Origin: Romanomermis culicivorax | Lineage: Eukaryota > Nematoda > Enoplea > Mermithida > Mermithidae | Direction: 5' to 3' | DNA: 64,000 nucleotides | Assembly: GCA_963922205.1 (NCBI GenBank) | Contig: CAWUHX010000013.1 | Coordinates: 1,798,001 to 1,862,000 of the forward strand | The notes under the pieces: model-generated | Told to the model about the DNA's origin: nothing | Seen by the model: only the letters and a program-made list of their open reading frames with translations | Database searches by the model: none | Position numbers and translations under genes: made by a program | Shown: positions 34,401 through 44,266 of the stretch, piece by piece | How the letters are laid out: every line of letters begins with the position of its first letter | Numbering within the stretch: position 1 is the first letter of the stretch

Positions 34401-35700
34401 ATGATCAAATAGACACATGTTTCTGCCGCCCAAAAGGCCAAGGCCCTCAGTATGCTTCAGCAAGACATTTTCAGCTTTCCCCGGGATAAACCTACATTAT
34501 TTGACCATCAGCATCGACACTGGCACAGTGAAGCCGGTATCCCGCCATTACTACTGTGCCCCAATAGAACAGAGATACATTGTATGCCACCATATTCAAG
34601 AAATGCTGGACAATGATTTCATTGAACAGTCCCTCACGCCCTGGGTGGCACTGCTATTCCTTGTCAAGAAAAAAGTTGTAGATTATCAGGGTATTAATGA
34701 AGTAATGCTGAGCAACAAATTTCCAATCCAGCGCATCGTGGACTATTTGGACGTCATGGGACAAGCAAAATTTTTCACCACACCCAATTTGAAAGCTGGT
34801 ACCCCTGGACAACAACTCCCGGGATAAAACAACCTTCATCTGCCAAGAAGGTTTGTTCTGATTCAAAGTTTTACCATTTGGTTTGAAGTATGTGCCCACC
34901 CAATTTCAACATTCAATGGAAAGAATTCTTGGCTCACACATTTGGGAAATTTGTTTCCTTTATGTTGATGATATCATTGTTTTCTCGAATTCGTTTGAAG
35001 AACATTTGGAACACTTAAAAATTATTTTTTACCCTTTCCGCACTGCCAACTTGATGCTTCAGCTGAACAAGTGCAAATTCCTGCCCCTGTAAGTCAAGTT
35101 TTCAGGACATCTCCTTAACGTGGACGGAATCGCCGCTGATCCCGAGAAAGTCAAAGTCATCACAGAGTACAAATTCTCTCCAACCAGAAAAGGTATGCAA
35201 AGTTTTCTAGGTCTCATGCAATGGTGCAAGTGCTTCACCCTACAACTGGCTACACTATCCAGCCTGATTTATGTGCTACTCAGCCATGATTCCAATTACG
35301 AAGTTACCAATGATCATAAAAAAGCATTTGACAGCATCAAACAAGCCTTAGGGGCATCACCTTTCCTCTTTTACCCCGTCTATGATAGCAAAGCTCAATT
35401 CATCATTCAAACTGACACAAGTACAACTGCCATCAGTGCAATATTATACCAAGAAAGTCGAGATGATAAATGGATAATCGACTATAATAGCCGCATCCTT
35501 ACCAATGCTGAAACCCGATACAGCACAGCAGAGCGCGAATGCCTGCCCATCAGCTATGGATTCCGCATGTATCACCACTACGTTTATGGCTAGAAAGTTA
35601 TCATTCGCACCGATCACAAGCCATTCAAATAGCTAAAAGACAAGAAACACTGCAATTCGGGACTACAGCAATTCGCCATCACAGAGGAAATAGCCGCCGA
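34401..35700 (+). pseudogene. E4 reverse transcriptase and RNase H
   Basis: RT begins with ISIDTG and [24 protein letters not shown] comes next, and the YVDD catalytic box is intact at 34961-34972. RNase H shows QTDTSTTAISAILY, AERECLPI and RTDHKPF. Stops at 34825, 35090, 35591 and 35629 and a frame change near 34820 break it. The RT is closest, within this window, to those of E1 and E2. Confidence 0.9.
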
Positions 35701-37211
35701 GATTTTTTGCCCTCAATTTCAATCTACCAGTGGGATATCGGATGCTGACCCTGTGGTAAATGATATCTCATTCGTTGGAATTCCACTGCAAGCTCTACTC
35801 AATGCAGACATCAATGCCATCACCCATGCTATGTCAAAACAACCCATCAATCAACCCACACTCTCTGGACCGGTGTTACCAGCTGTCAATCATGCACCGC
35901 CTCCAGTCAAAACTATCACCATTGCTATGCAAGAAGAAATCCAGCGTGTGCAAGCTGCTGATCCCGCCCTTACAAAATTCATTCAAAGTTTGCAAACTGC
36001 AAACAACGCAGAACAACCATCTGTTTTCTTCACAGGAGACAGCATCTTATGTGGACAAGTAAAAGATCTAGGCCAACTTGTCCTTCCTGCCTCCTTGGTT
36101 GACCAGACACTTCATCAATTCCATGGCTCAAAAATATTGAATTATCAAGGATCGAACCTTTCACTGGCAGCCATTGTGAATCATTTTTGGTGGCCCCGTA
36201 TGAAAGAAGCCATTCATGATTAAATAAAGACTTGCAAAATCTGTCAATTAACGTCACTGCAAATGCTGCCACAGATGCCTTTATTGCTGATTCAGCCAAC
36301 CCATCCTTTCGAAATTGTCACCACAATATTGTCAATATTTCCCTGGTAAAGGAAAAGAGACCCTATGTTATAGTTTTTCAGGATTATTTAACAAAATAGG
36401 TCTCAGCACACCTCATCCCAGATCAAAAAGTGTCAACAATTTTCGAATGTTTTGTCAATAAGGTCGTCCTAGCCCATGGTAGCCCACTCGTCCTCCTGTC
36501 TGACCAGGGTGGATGCTTTACATCCAAATTGATGCAAGAAGTATGCAAGCTACTCAAGATCCCCAAGGTTAAGACCACAGCACCACCCCCAATGCAACAG
36601 AATGGTTGAGCATTTCAATCAAACACTTATCACACAACTAAAGAAATATACGACCAAAGATAATGACAGTTGGGAACTCTAATTGCCTTATGCTGTTTTT
36701 GCCTACAACTCAACCCCACACACAGCGATGCGCCATTCGCCATTTAGCCTGTTACGTGGCCACAAACCCCAGATCACTTTCTATTACCATTGCGCTCGTC
36801 ACCTCAGCCTTCTGCTCAATTATGATGCATATTAACATATCCTAACACAAGTGCAACTAAAGATGTACAAATCAATCAAGGCCAACCTGGACAAAGCCAC
36901 CAGTGCTAGATAAAAGTATTTCGATCAAAAAGCCTGCAAAGGCAAAACTGATGTTAATGATCTCCTCCTACTGACCAACACCTGAAAAGCCAACAAGATA
37001 CAATCGGACTTCATTGGCCCTTTCATCATTACCTATACCACCCACCTCAACTAGAACATTGTTACAATTGAGGCCCTTGATGCGCCAGGACAACCTCAAA
37101 CCATCTCCATGCTACAATTGAAACCATTCATTCCCTGTCCAGCCAAGGACGCTTTTGTCACCAATTCTGGTGGACCCCATTGGCCGATTCACACATCACC
37201 ATCACAACCCA
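35701..37211 (+). pseudogene. E4 integrase
   Basis: The finger region reads FHGSKILNYQG .. FWWPRMKEAIHD .. CKICQ (about 36110-36240), with one histidine of HHCC decayed. Core pieces lie at about 36300-36700 in several frames, including LLSDQGG and [10 protein letters not shown], which supply the second D and the E. The C-terminal DFIGPFII segment is near 37010. The reading ends right at the 3' LTR. Stops are numerous. Confidence 0.8.
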
Positions 37212-37960
37212 ATTTTAGAAAGTTACCGTAGATCTAAGGATTCTTGTTGAGACAACTTGCATTAGTGCTGAGCAATAGCCGAAGTTTTACTAAGCTGAAT
37301 GAAAGATCTAATTTTTTTAGTTGGTTGTTGATGTGAGCTCTGAATTGACATAATGTCTGCTATTCTGCAGAAATTATTCAAGAATGATTCGTTAAAAAAA
37401 TTTTTTTCTTTCTTGGATATTAAATTTCCATGTTAAAGAGTCAGAATATGGTATTTTAAAAACAATACCAAAGTTTATGGAATGAAAATTGTGGTTTGTA
37501 AGTATGTCTTATTTGAAGTTTCATCACATCCCTGATTATCTTGAAGTCCGGAGTAGTAAGGGTGGCCCATACAGGTTGTATGGTTAAGCATATCCTTATC
37601 TATTGTGTACGACCTATAATTTGTCATTTTTGCCGATTTATTGATCATATGGTAAGCATATACTGTCAATTTTTTTGTCAATTTATAGGTCGTACAGTTT
37701 AGCATGCAGGTTCTGGAGTTACTGTAATAATAGAATTAGGGTGATATTCGGGTTATGGTAATAGTAGAGTTAGGGTAATAGTCGTGTTACTGTAGGTGGA
37801 AAAGGAAAATTCATGATGAACAAAAAATGGAAAAAGGAAAACTACAGAGAACAAAAAATGGAAAAGAAAAAAAGAAAGCATGTATAAAAAATGACTTCCT
37901 CCATGGGCAGAGGAAGTCTTTCAAGACTTTGCACCCCTGGACTCTTTCAAGACTTTGCAC
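37212..37960 (+). repeat. E4 3' LTR (truncated)
   Basis: Matches the 5' LTR to about 37920. Near its end a ~26-bp tandem duplication (CTTTCAAGACTTTGCACC at about 37918 and 37944) precedes the junction with an unrelated LTR piece. Confidence 0.75.
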
Positions 37961-38238
37961 CTCCAGGCGCCGGCTTACACCAGGTAAGCTTTGGGAAACT
38001 TCTGTCGGGTTATACCCAAGTAAGTTTATCCCTGAGGGGATTCCTTGTCTCAGCTAGGAGACTGCGGAGGTCCTTGGTAAGGCCCCCGTATTTAGGACAA
38101 AGTTTATCTTTGTTGTTGTAGGTCTGGGGATAACCGGACTGTTGCACTATCACTGAGGCTTAGCCAAGGGATCAGTTCTAACAGGTCAGTTCAGACCCAA
38201 TCTTTTCTTACACCTCTTAAGGAAAGACCTGCACAACA
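37960..38238 (+). repeat. LTR 3' fragment of the E2 family, plus orientation
   Basis: The reverse complement of E2 LTR sequence (42939-43200 and 56666-56900) matches here, including GGGGATTCCTTGTCTC and the end AAGACCTGCACAACA at 38238. Only the 3' part is present. It is joined to the E4 LTR on one side and to the Polinton-like capsid gene on the other. Confidence 0.8.
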
Positions 38239-39217
38239 CTAGCAGCAGCACCATCAACAAGTGCCACAATAAGATGATGAGGTGAGGGACCTGTGAACAG
38301 CGAGTTTAGAGGGGCTGAGTGATGACTGGCTGTTATGTATAGACTTGTAACATGACAGCGTCCAATAGGGTATTTTGCAGCAGTGCTTTGTAACACAGAT
38401 TCGATAGCTAGATTAATTTTACCCACAACTTCAACTTTTTAAATAAATAAAGACATGCTTTTAACTTGGATCTTATAAGCCTCGTTGTCAGTAGATATAA
38501 ATTTCTGCAAACAAAAATCATCTCTATGTCTGTATAAATCAATTTTCAAGGTACAATGATTCAATAGAAAGCATTCTTGCATAAATAGATCAGCATGTAT
38601 GGGGCCATTAACTCAACGACTGTACTGTTGACCATTCACACTCTTTCCAAAGTACCTTTGTTTTTCTTCATATCAAGAACATCGTCATTTTCAAAAGTAT
38701 AACCAGCAGCTGTAACATTTGTCGATTTAGCATCATGACCGTAGTTTGATTTGGTTTCCAAATAAGCTCTGTAAGCATACCTATCACCACTAAAATATTA
38801 AAATGTTAAAATTTAAAAACATGTGAGCATACATTTGATTATAAAACTCACCTGTCAGATATTAATTTTCCATTTAAATGAATTTGGATCTGCTTAAAAA
38901 ACATTTTGCCTATCAAGTTAATATGTGCTACAACATTACCAGGGGGATTTTTGTTGACATCCAATAGTAAACTGCAAGCACCACCATTAGCTTTTGTAAT
39001 CGAAATAGTAAAATATATAAAAAATTTTTAATAAATCTAGCATATATGAATCAGGCGAAACAAAAAATTCATATGGTCCTTCATTAGTACAATGATTTTT
39101 GAGATGAATTTCTGACCACATACGTCTATGAATAGCGACCTGTGTTGGAGGTATGGTAAATGAATCTAATTCAGTTTTACTACTTGGAGATGATGCAGCA
39201 TCAATAAATTTACTCAT
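38239..39217 (-). pseudogene. Capsid-like protein of the Polinton-like element, with an intron
   Basis: Begins at ATG 39217 and shows SFTIPPTQVAI and GPYEFFVSP, a frameshift near 39000, then KQIQIHLNGKLISD. A 62-bp intron (38851-38790) follows and the reading resumes with YAYRAYLET. Later pieces include VELMAPYML, a YKIQVKSMSLFI strand, AKYPIGRCHV and NSLFTGPSPHHLIVALVD. This is the order of motifs I recall for the F54H12.2-type protein, which I take to be the major-capsid-like (jelly-roll) protein. Several frameshifts and stops are present, and the 3' end is cut off by an LTR at 38238. The structural role is inferred. Confidence 0.65.
38790..38851 (-). other. 62-bp spliceosomal intron in the capsid-like gene
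   Basis: The exon ends CTGACAG and the intron starts GTGAGT and ends TATTTTAG. Removing it keeps the reading frame and restores the conserved LISDS..YAYRAYLE order without writing anything else into the gene. The intron is AT-rich, like those of animals. Confidence 0.7.
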
Positions 39218-39349
39218 TTCAAATAGATATCCTTGAAACTGACTACTCTATGTGGAGTCTTTTTTAAGAATGAGGAATGTCATTTTAGATGTTTATCTTT
39301 ATGTAGTTTTTGATACTGATGATGATGACCATTATTTAACTTTTTATTG

Positions 39350-39756
39350 CGCTTTAAATATACCATAGAATTTATATGTTTACACTTCCCTAGACCTTTT
39401 CCTTCCTGAATGTGGTCGTCCGTCTTGTGTAGTAAGTTGCCTGCTGCATTTCATCCATGCTCAGCCACAGTTTCTTTAAAAGAATCACCTTCTACCAGAT
39501 CACCTGCAATTTCGGAACCTGCAGCAACTGCATGCTTTCCTGCAGACTATAACAAAGGCATAGCTAGATGCCACAAACTCTTGAAAAAATTACCCAATCC
39601 TGATCCCTGGTGTGTATAATAAAATAAGTATGCTGCCCTAAAACCTTCTAAGGTGCCACCCAGCTGGAATCGATTATCTTGAATGCTATGTTGATAAATA
39701 TTAACCCAGTAATCAACGGTTTCGGGAATAAATACTGTATGCATATCTTGCTTCAT
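39350..39756 (-). pseudogene. Small hydrophobic/basic protein of the Polinton-like element
   Basis: From ATG 39756 the reading includes DMHTVFIPE, a YYTHQGSGLGNFFKSLW glycine/aromatic patch, and then after a stop at 39547 a second half with AGSEIAGDLVEG, FKETVAEHG and NLLHKTDDHI. The 'GSGLG..FF..L' patch and basic helices recall the minor capsid or core-type proteins that accompany such elements (similar in style to adenovirus pX/pVI). There is a second stop later in the reading. Exact homology was not testable here. Confidence 0.55.
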
Positions 39757-39929
39757 AAATCAAAATGAACAATTAAATAAATAAATAAATAAATTAAGAG
39801 CATTTGCCAAAATTCAAACTGATGACAACCTGTCCAAATGCAAATGAATGAATAAATGCTAGTGAAAATTTGATACTATTATTATAGAAATAAAGGAATA
39901 CATCGCCAGAAATGTAATTTAACTATAAC

Positions 39930-40807
39930 ATTCCCAAATTGGAAGGATATAAATTCATTCATACTGTTTTTTATATTAATTTCAAGTACCGTAATATCTT
40001 TTACTTGAATGGGTATATACTGAGGTGTTTCATATAATCAACTTACAAAATCATTGTATTTTCCCTGCACATTTACTATACCTAAAAGTGGTGCTAAAGT
40101 ATTTCCAACAATTTGATTTTCAATAATATTACAGTAAACATAAAAACTCTGTAAATCGTTTAAATTTGGTGACTGAATCCCTAATATATATAAATGTTTA
40201 TTTCCTGGATCAGCAAGAAAAATAAATTTGGATGGTGGAATATGAGTGTTAGAATTTTGTGGTGGTTTCTCTCCAACAGTATATAGGTTAATATTGACAC
40301 TTCTATTTAAAAATCTTCAGCAGTCACATCAGAAGCAGTGTTAGTAGCACTAAAACCTAGAATTTTCATCAAACCGTTGCTTAGATCAATTCTACGCAAA
40401 CTTTTACCACTTTTTATTTTCAAATTAATCAATTTTCGACCAAGTTCATTATATAAAAACATGATTTCAATGTCAGTTCCTGCAATCACTGCTCCAATTT
40501 TTGCATTCATTTTGTCAATTAACTCAGATACCTTAAAGTAATGTTTTTCAAAAACTACAATTTTAATTTCTTTAATAGGTTCAACTTTATTTCCAATACC
40601 ATCCGTGATTAACATTATTACATTACCTCCACCATAGTTCGAAATTGTAGCCCAGCTATAGGGGTATATTATTTCACTTAACCCTACCTCCCAACTACCA
40701 TTTAGCTTCAGATGGTAGAGTAGATGGGCTGAAAAATCTGGGGGTATGTTTCCATATTCACTATTACTAGGTAAAGTGATATAAAATTGATTGTCAAAGG
40801 TTGTCAT
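39930..40807 (-). pseudogene. Conserved structural protein of the Polinton-like element
   Basis: Starts at ATG 40807 (MTTFDNQFYITLPSNS) and reads open to 40307, with a segment LNGSWEVGLSEIIYP. After a frameshift near 40310 it continues with SKFIFLADPG, FYVYCNIIENQIVG and TLAPLLGI, then a stop near 40045 and YETPQYIPI. I recall proteins starting this way in many invertebrate Polinton-like islands next to the capsid and integrase genes. The role (penton or spike) is not known to me. Length, about 290 codons, is close to the family's usual size. Confidence 0.65.
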
Positions 40808-41289
40808 TATTTATAATGTTAGCTGTTGTAGGTATTGTCTTCAAAGAGTTAGGTGAGGGTAATAGTCTTGGTACAGGGCTAGGTAATAAATATCCTATAA
40901 AGCGCACAATAAGCCAACCCACAACTGTGTATTATTATTGTAGAGAGATGAATTTATAATGGCTGTAATGACTATATTAGTATGACCTGACTAAAGAACA
41001 CCACTTGGTCTCGAGGTAAGCATTTTCCAAAAAAATCCCCAACACTGATGCGAGATGATTCTGAAGGAGTGCTATCACTACTATTCATTTCAAAATCAAA
41101 AATCTTTATTTAACAATTAGATAATTAATTATAAATTCTATAAAAAGGCAGAGCTAGTAAAGTAACCAATAAAATTATACAAAAATACATAAAGAAGGCA
41201 GAGCTAGTAAAGTAGTAAAATTATACAAAAATACATAAAGAAGGTGGATCTAACTTTTACAAGTGCATACATAATTTATTTTGCAATCG
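40808..41289 (-). other. Spacer in the Polinton-like element
   Basis: AT-rich stretch between protease and structural gene with no ORF recognised. It contains a ~40-bp near-repeat, AAGGCAGAGCTAGTAAAGTA, at about 41144 and 41191. Confidence 0.45.
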
Positions 41290-41750
41290 ACCTTTCACAG
41301 AAAATTTACAATGAAAAAACTCACTAACTAACTTATCATTGTGAGCAAAATTTGTATTATTAAAACTTTTAAACATTTTATACAAAGGAACATGTCACAC
41401 TTTATAATACAAAAAATACAAGGTATATATACCACAAACTCAGCTATTAAAGTTTTGTAGGTGTTTCTTATTTATGTGTCTTACTGCAGCATTCTTGTTA
41501 ATATAGTTTTTAAAAGCAGGAATAATTGGTGGTAAACCATATGAATCAAAATAGAGTTATCATTATCAAAATACATAGCTACCCAATGACTTCCTTTTTG
41601 AAAAGATGTATCAGTGTTTGCAATTAAAGCTACAGGTCTTTTAACTATCTCCGGCAATGTATCACAAGCAAAAACCCCCAGAAAAATTTTTGATGAAATT
41701 GCATCTTATTGAACATATGATGCTAGTTCAAAGTTGTTCATCATAATCAT
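41290..41750 (-). pseudogene. Adenain-like cysteine protease
   Basis: Capsid-maturation protease of Polinton-like and adenovirus-like elements (C5/ULP1 fold). The minus strand shows GVFACDTLP, then SHWVAMYF with the catalytic His (about 41595-41565), FDSYGLPP in the next frame with the Asp (41552-41533), and VCGIY with the Cys (about 41440-41427). So His, Asp and Cys occur in the expected order and spacing. A stop after MNNFELASYVQ, a frameshift at about 41555 and stops near 41445 inactivate it. Confidence 0.7.
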
Positions 41751-41755
41751 CCTCG

Positions 41756-42938
41756 TCATTCTTTTGTATCTCCTTTTCTAAAATCCAAATGTTGAATTTT
41801 TCATAATAACACCACCACTTGAGAAGTACTCTATTCTGATTATCTGGTAAAAGCTTAGTTTTTAAAATCTTTTCAATTTTGTATTCTTTGATATTAGGGT
41901 TAAAATCAATTTTCTGTAGCTCTTTTTCATAAAAACGTCCTTCTATATCCTCCGCTATAAAATTCTTGAATCCTATAAAGTAGGTGGTTTCTAACCTTCA
42001 CAATATGTTTTACCCTAAAAACTTCTTCACATTGAGGTAAATAAATTTTGTCAAACACCCCTCAATGCTCACTAATTCATACCTAATCTGATATATTGAT
42101 CTTAGATTTTCTAGTGTATGAGTTTTTGGGGTAAAGTCTTTGCCATATAATTTTTCCGTTAGAATAATTCACATTAACAGGTTTTTTGCTAATTGATCTA
42201 TGAATAGAATGATTATAGTTTGAAACAACTGCTGGTAAAATATCAATCCATTTATAAGTGGTAAATTCTGTGGAAAATTTAAATAATTTAGTTTTTAAGG
42301 TTCTATCAAACTGTTCCACTATTGAACATTTTATGTCTTCATTCTGGGAAGTAAAAAATGTAAATCATTAGCTTTTAATAATTTTTGGAAATCTTTGTTG
42401 ACAAATTCTTTTCCTTTATCGCTGTGCACTCTCCAATGGATTCGACCTCTCTTTAAAATATTTTGAAAAGCATTGCATACATTCTTTGCAGGTTTTGATT
42501 TTAATGGTTCAACCCATGCCTATTTACTTAACACATCTATGAATGTAAACATAAATTTATATTCATCGTTAAAATCTGCAAAAGAAGACATATTGGCCAA
42601 ATCAATTTCCCATTGTTGATCCACAGCTGTAACATAAATATGGTTACATGAAAACTTTTTGTTGACTTGCTTATGTAGGGTGTAACAATCTCTTTTGGAG
42701 AGCCAATCTTTAACATTTTTACATGTAATTGTTTTATAGTGTTTTCTAACCTCAACATATAGTTTTTCAATACTAGAAAAGGCTGTAGAATTTCTGTGTA
42801 AATTTTTGTACAATTTCCAAAGTAAGGTGTTCATTGTTCTAGTACAAAGGAGTATACCTTCTGAGTGATCTAACTTTTCTTTGTATTTTCTTTTCTGTGG
42901 AGGTTCCTTTACTCAAGAACAAATCATCTTTGATATCT
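41756..42938 (-). pseudogene. Polinton-like DDE integrase with chromodomain-like C-terminus
   Basis: Inserts element DNA into the host. An N-terminal helical region (LYVEVRKHYKTIT, DWLSKRDCYTLHK) leads to the RNase H-like core: EIDLANM (about 42610-42593), HSDKGKEF (about 42429-42404) and VEQFDRTLK (42319-42299), so D, D and E are all present. After YNHSIHRSI the reading shifts frame, and at about 41950-41770 ends with a chromodomain-like segment (YKIEKILKT .. LKWWCYYEKFNIWI). It resembles C. elegans F54H12.3-type integrases. Stops near 42835, 42520 and 42330, and the missing 5' end cut by the E2 LTR, make it a pseudogene. Confidence 0.8.
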
Positions 42939-43537
42939 TGTTGTGCAGGTCTTTCCTTAAGGGTTTAAGAAAAGATTGGTACTGGTCTGAACTAACCTGT
43001 TAGAACTAATTCCTTGGCTAAGCCTTGGGGATTGTGCAACAGTCCAGTTCCCCTAGACCTGGTAACAAAAAAGATAAACTTACTTTAATTGAGGGGCCTC
43101 ACAATGGAGCCCTCATAGTCTCTTAGAAGAGACAAGGAATCCCCTCTGGGATAGACTTACTTGCAGGATCCCCTTCTGGGCCTTCCTGAGCTTGCAGTCA
43201 GCAAGTGGGCGCCTGGGCCTTTGGCCCTTTGCTCTAAATGCTTGGTCGGTTCTAAACAATGAACAACATGTGTAGCAAACTCGGACAAATATTAAAAAGA
43301 ATGTGGCTATATCACTATATAATTAATGTAAATTTGAATACAATGTGCTGAGATAGAGCTTATTGGATGCCAGCATATAATATCAAAAAAGATATAATAA
43401 TGACAATGAATAATCATTATCACTTTTGGTCTTTCTGTGGTGCTCCATTTCGCAAATGTCTGAGCCACTAGTCGTCCAATTCTTTGATTTGTGTGGTGAT
43501 TTCTGGACGCAACTTGCCATCAACAGGGTGCCCAACA
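42939..43537 (-). repeat. E2 3' LTR
   Basis: 599 bp. It starts TGTTGGGCACCCTG at 43537 and ends TGCACAACA at 42939. It is preceded by a purine tract (GGGGGAGGGA, 43538-43549 on the minus strand), the likely polypurine tract. Confidence 0.9.
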
Positions 43538-43568
43538 TCCCTCCCCCGTCCAAATCGACCTATGGGAA

Positions 43569-43639
43569 GTAGAAAATTTTTGGTTATTCTACTAATGGCC
43601 GGGTTACCCGGGCATTAGTAGAATAACCAAAAAGTCTAC
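43569..43639. repeat. Perfect hairpin near the E2 3' LTR
   Basis: Arms of 18 bp pair perfectly (TTGGTTATTCTACTAATG at 43580-43597 and its complement at 43613-43630). The loop contains a further 5-bp CCGGG/CCCGG stem, and partial pairing extends outward to GTAGA/TCTAC. It lies 31 bp from the LTR border. Confidence 0.85.
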
Positions 43640-44266
43640 CATCTGGCTGACTCCCAGTTTCCCAGTCTGTCTAGCTCAGACTCCCGTAATGGTCGTTGGA
43701 CACAACAAATACCAAGGACTTCACCGCAATGGCTGGCAAGTGGCGCCCATTTTGACCTCCGCTTTGATGGAATATCTCCTGCCCTAAGGAGTATGACGTT
43801 GCCGTCGGCGCCAAATTCGGTCGATTTCGGGTTCTATTGTATGGTCTGCATGTTGTGGCAAGTTGTTGGTCAATGGTCTAATCGCATGCAAATCTCTTTC
43901 CCACGTCTCTATATTTTTTTCTAGAATAAACTAAAATACAAGATTATATTTTATGATACAAAAAGACGATGCGGGAATGTACAAGTATCACAAAATTTTA
44001 AGATGTGCTAAAAAATTTGAGCAAGAAATGTGGCCAAAAAATTTGAAAAATATTCTTTGCAGTTGTTTTTTGCATGGGTTTGTCAAAAAGAAGATTTTTG
44101 TTGGCCAGCAGCACAGAAAATTTAAATAATATTTTTGGATTTTGTGATTTTATAATTTTTTGGGTTTTTTTGTAAATTGATCAGTGTTTTTGGGTTTTGT
44201 ATTTTATGAAATTAGTAAAAACTTTGTGCGAAATTGATGAATTTTGAGCCAAAATTGTGCAGCTAT
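43640..44266 (-). other. E2 3' untranslated region
   Basis: No coding content recognised. GC-balanced near the hairpin and strongly AT-rich from about 43920 on, comparable with the AT-rich stretch after E1 ORF3. Confidence 0.5.

Larger units (their letters stand above)
28549..37960 (+). mobile_element. E4: Ty3/Gypsy LTR retrotransposon
   Basis: A plus-strand element with matching terminal repeats at 28549-~29470 and 37212-~37960. The repeats share long stretches but lack clear TG..CA ends. Internal order is gag, protease, RT, RNase H and integrase, all broken by many stops. The 3' repeat is cut off by an LTR piece of the E2 family at about 37960. Codon choice is more C-rich (CCC, AAC, ACC) than in E1 and E2, which suggests a different history. 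Confidence 0.85.
38239..42938 (-). mobile_element. Polinton/Maverick-like (adintovirus-like) element fragment
   Basis: Five neighbouring minus-strand genes match a set that I remember occurring together in Polinton-like elements of invertebrates: integrase, adenain-like cysteine protease, a conserved ~290-residue structural protein, a small hydrophobic/basic protein and a capsid-like protein. Two of these resemble the nematode proteins known as F54H12.3 (integrase) and F54H12.2 (capsid-like). Polymerase B and the packaging ATPase are absent. Both ends are cut by LTR termini, so the original inverted repeats are lost. All genes carry stops or frameshifts. Confidence 0.75.
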
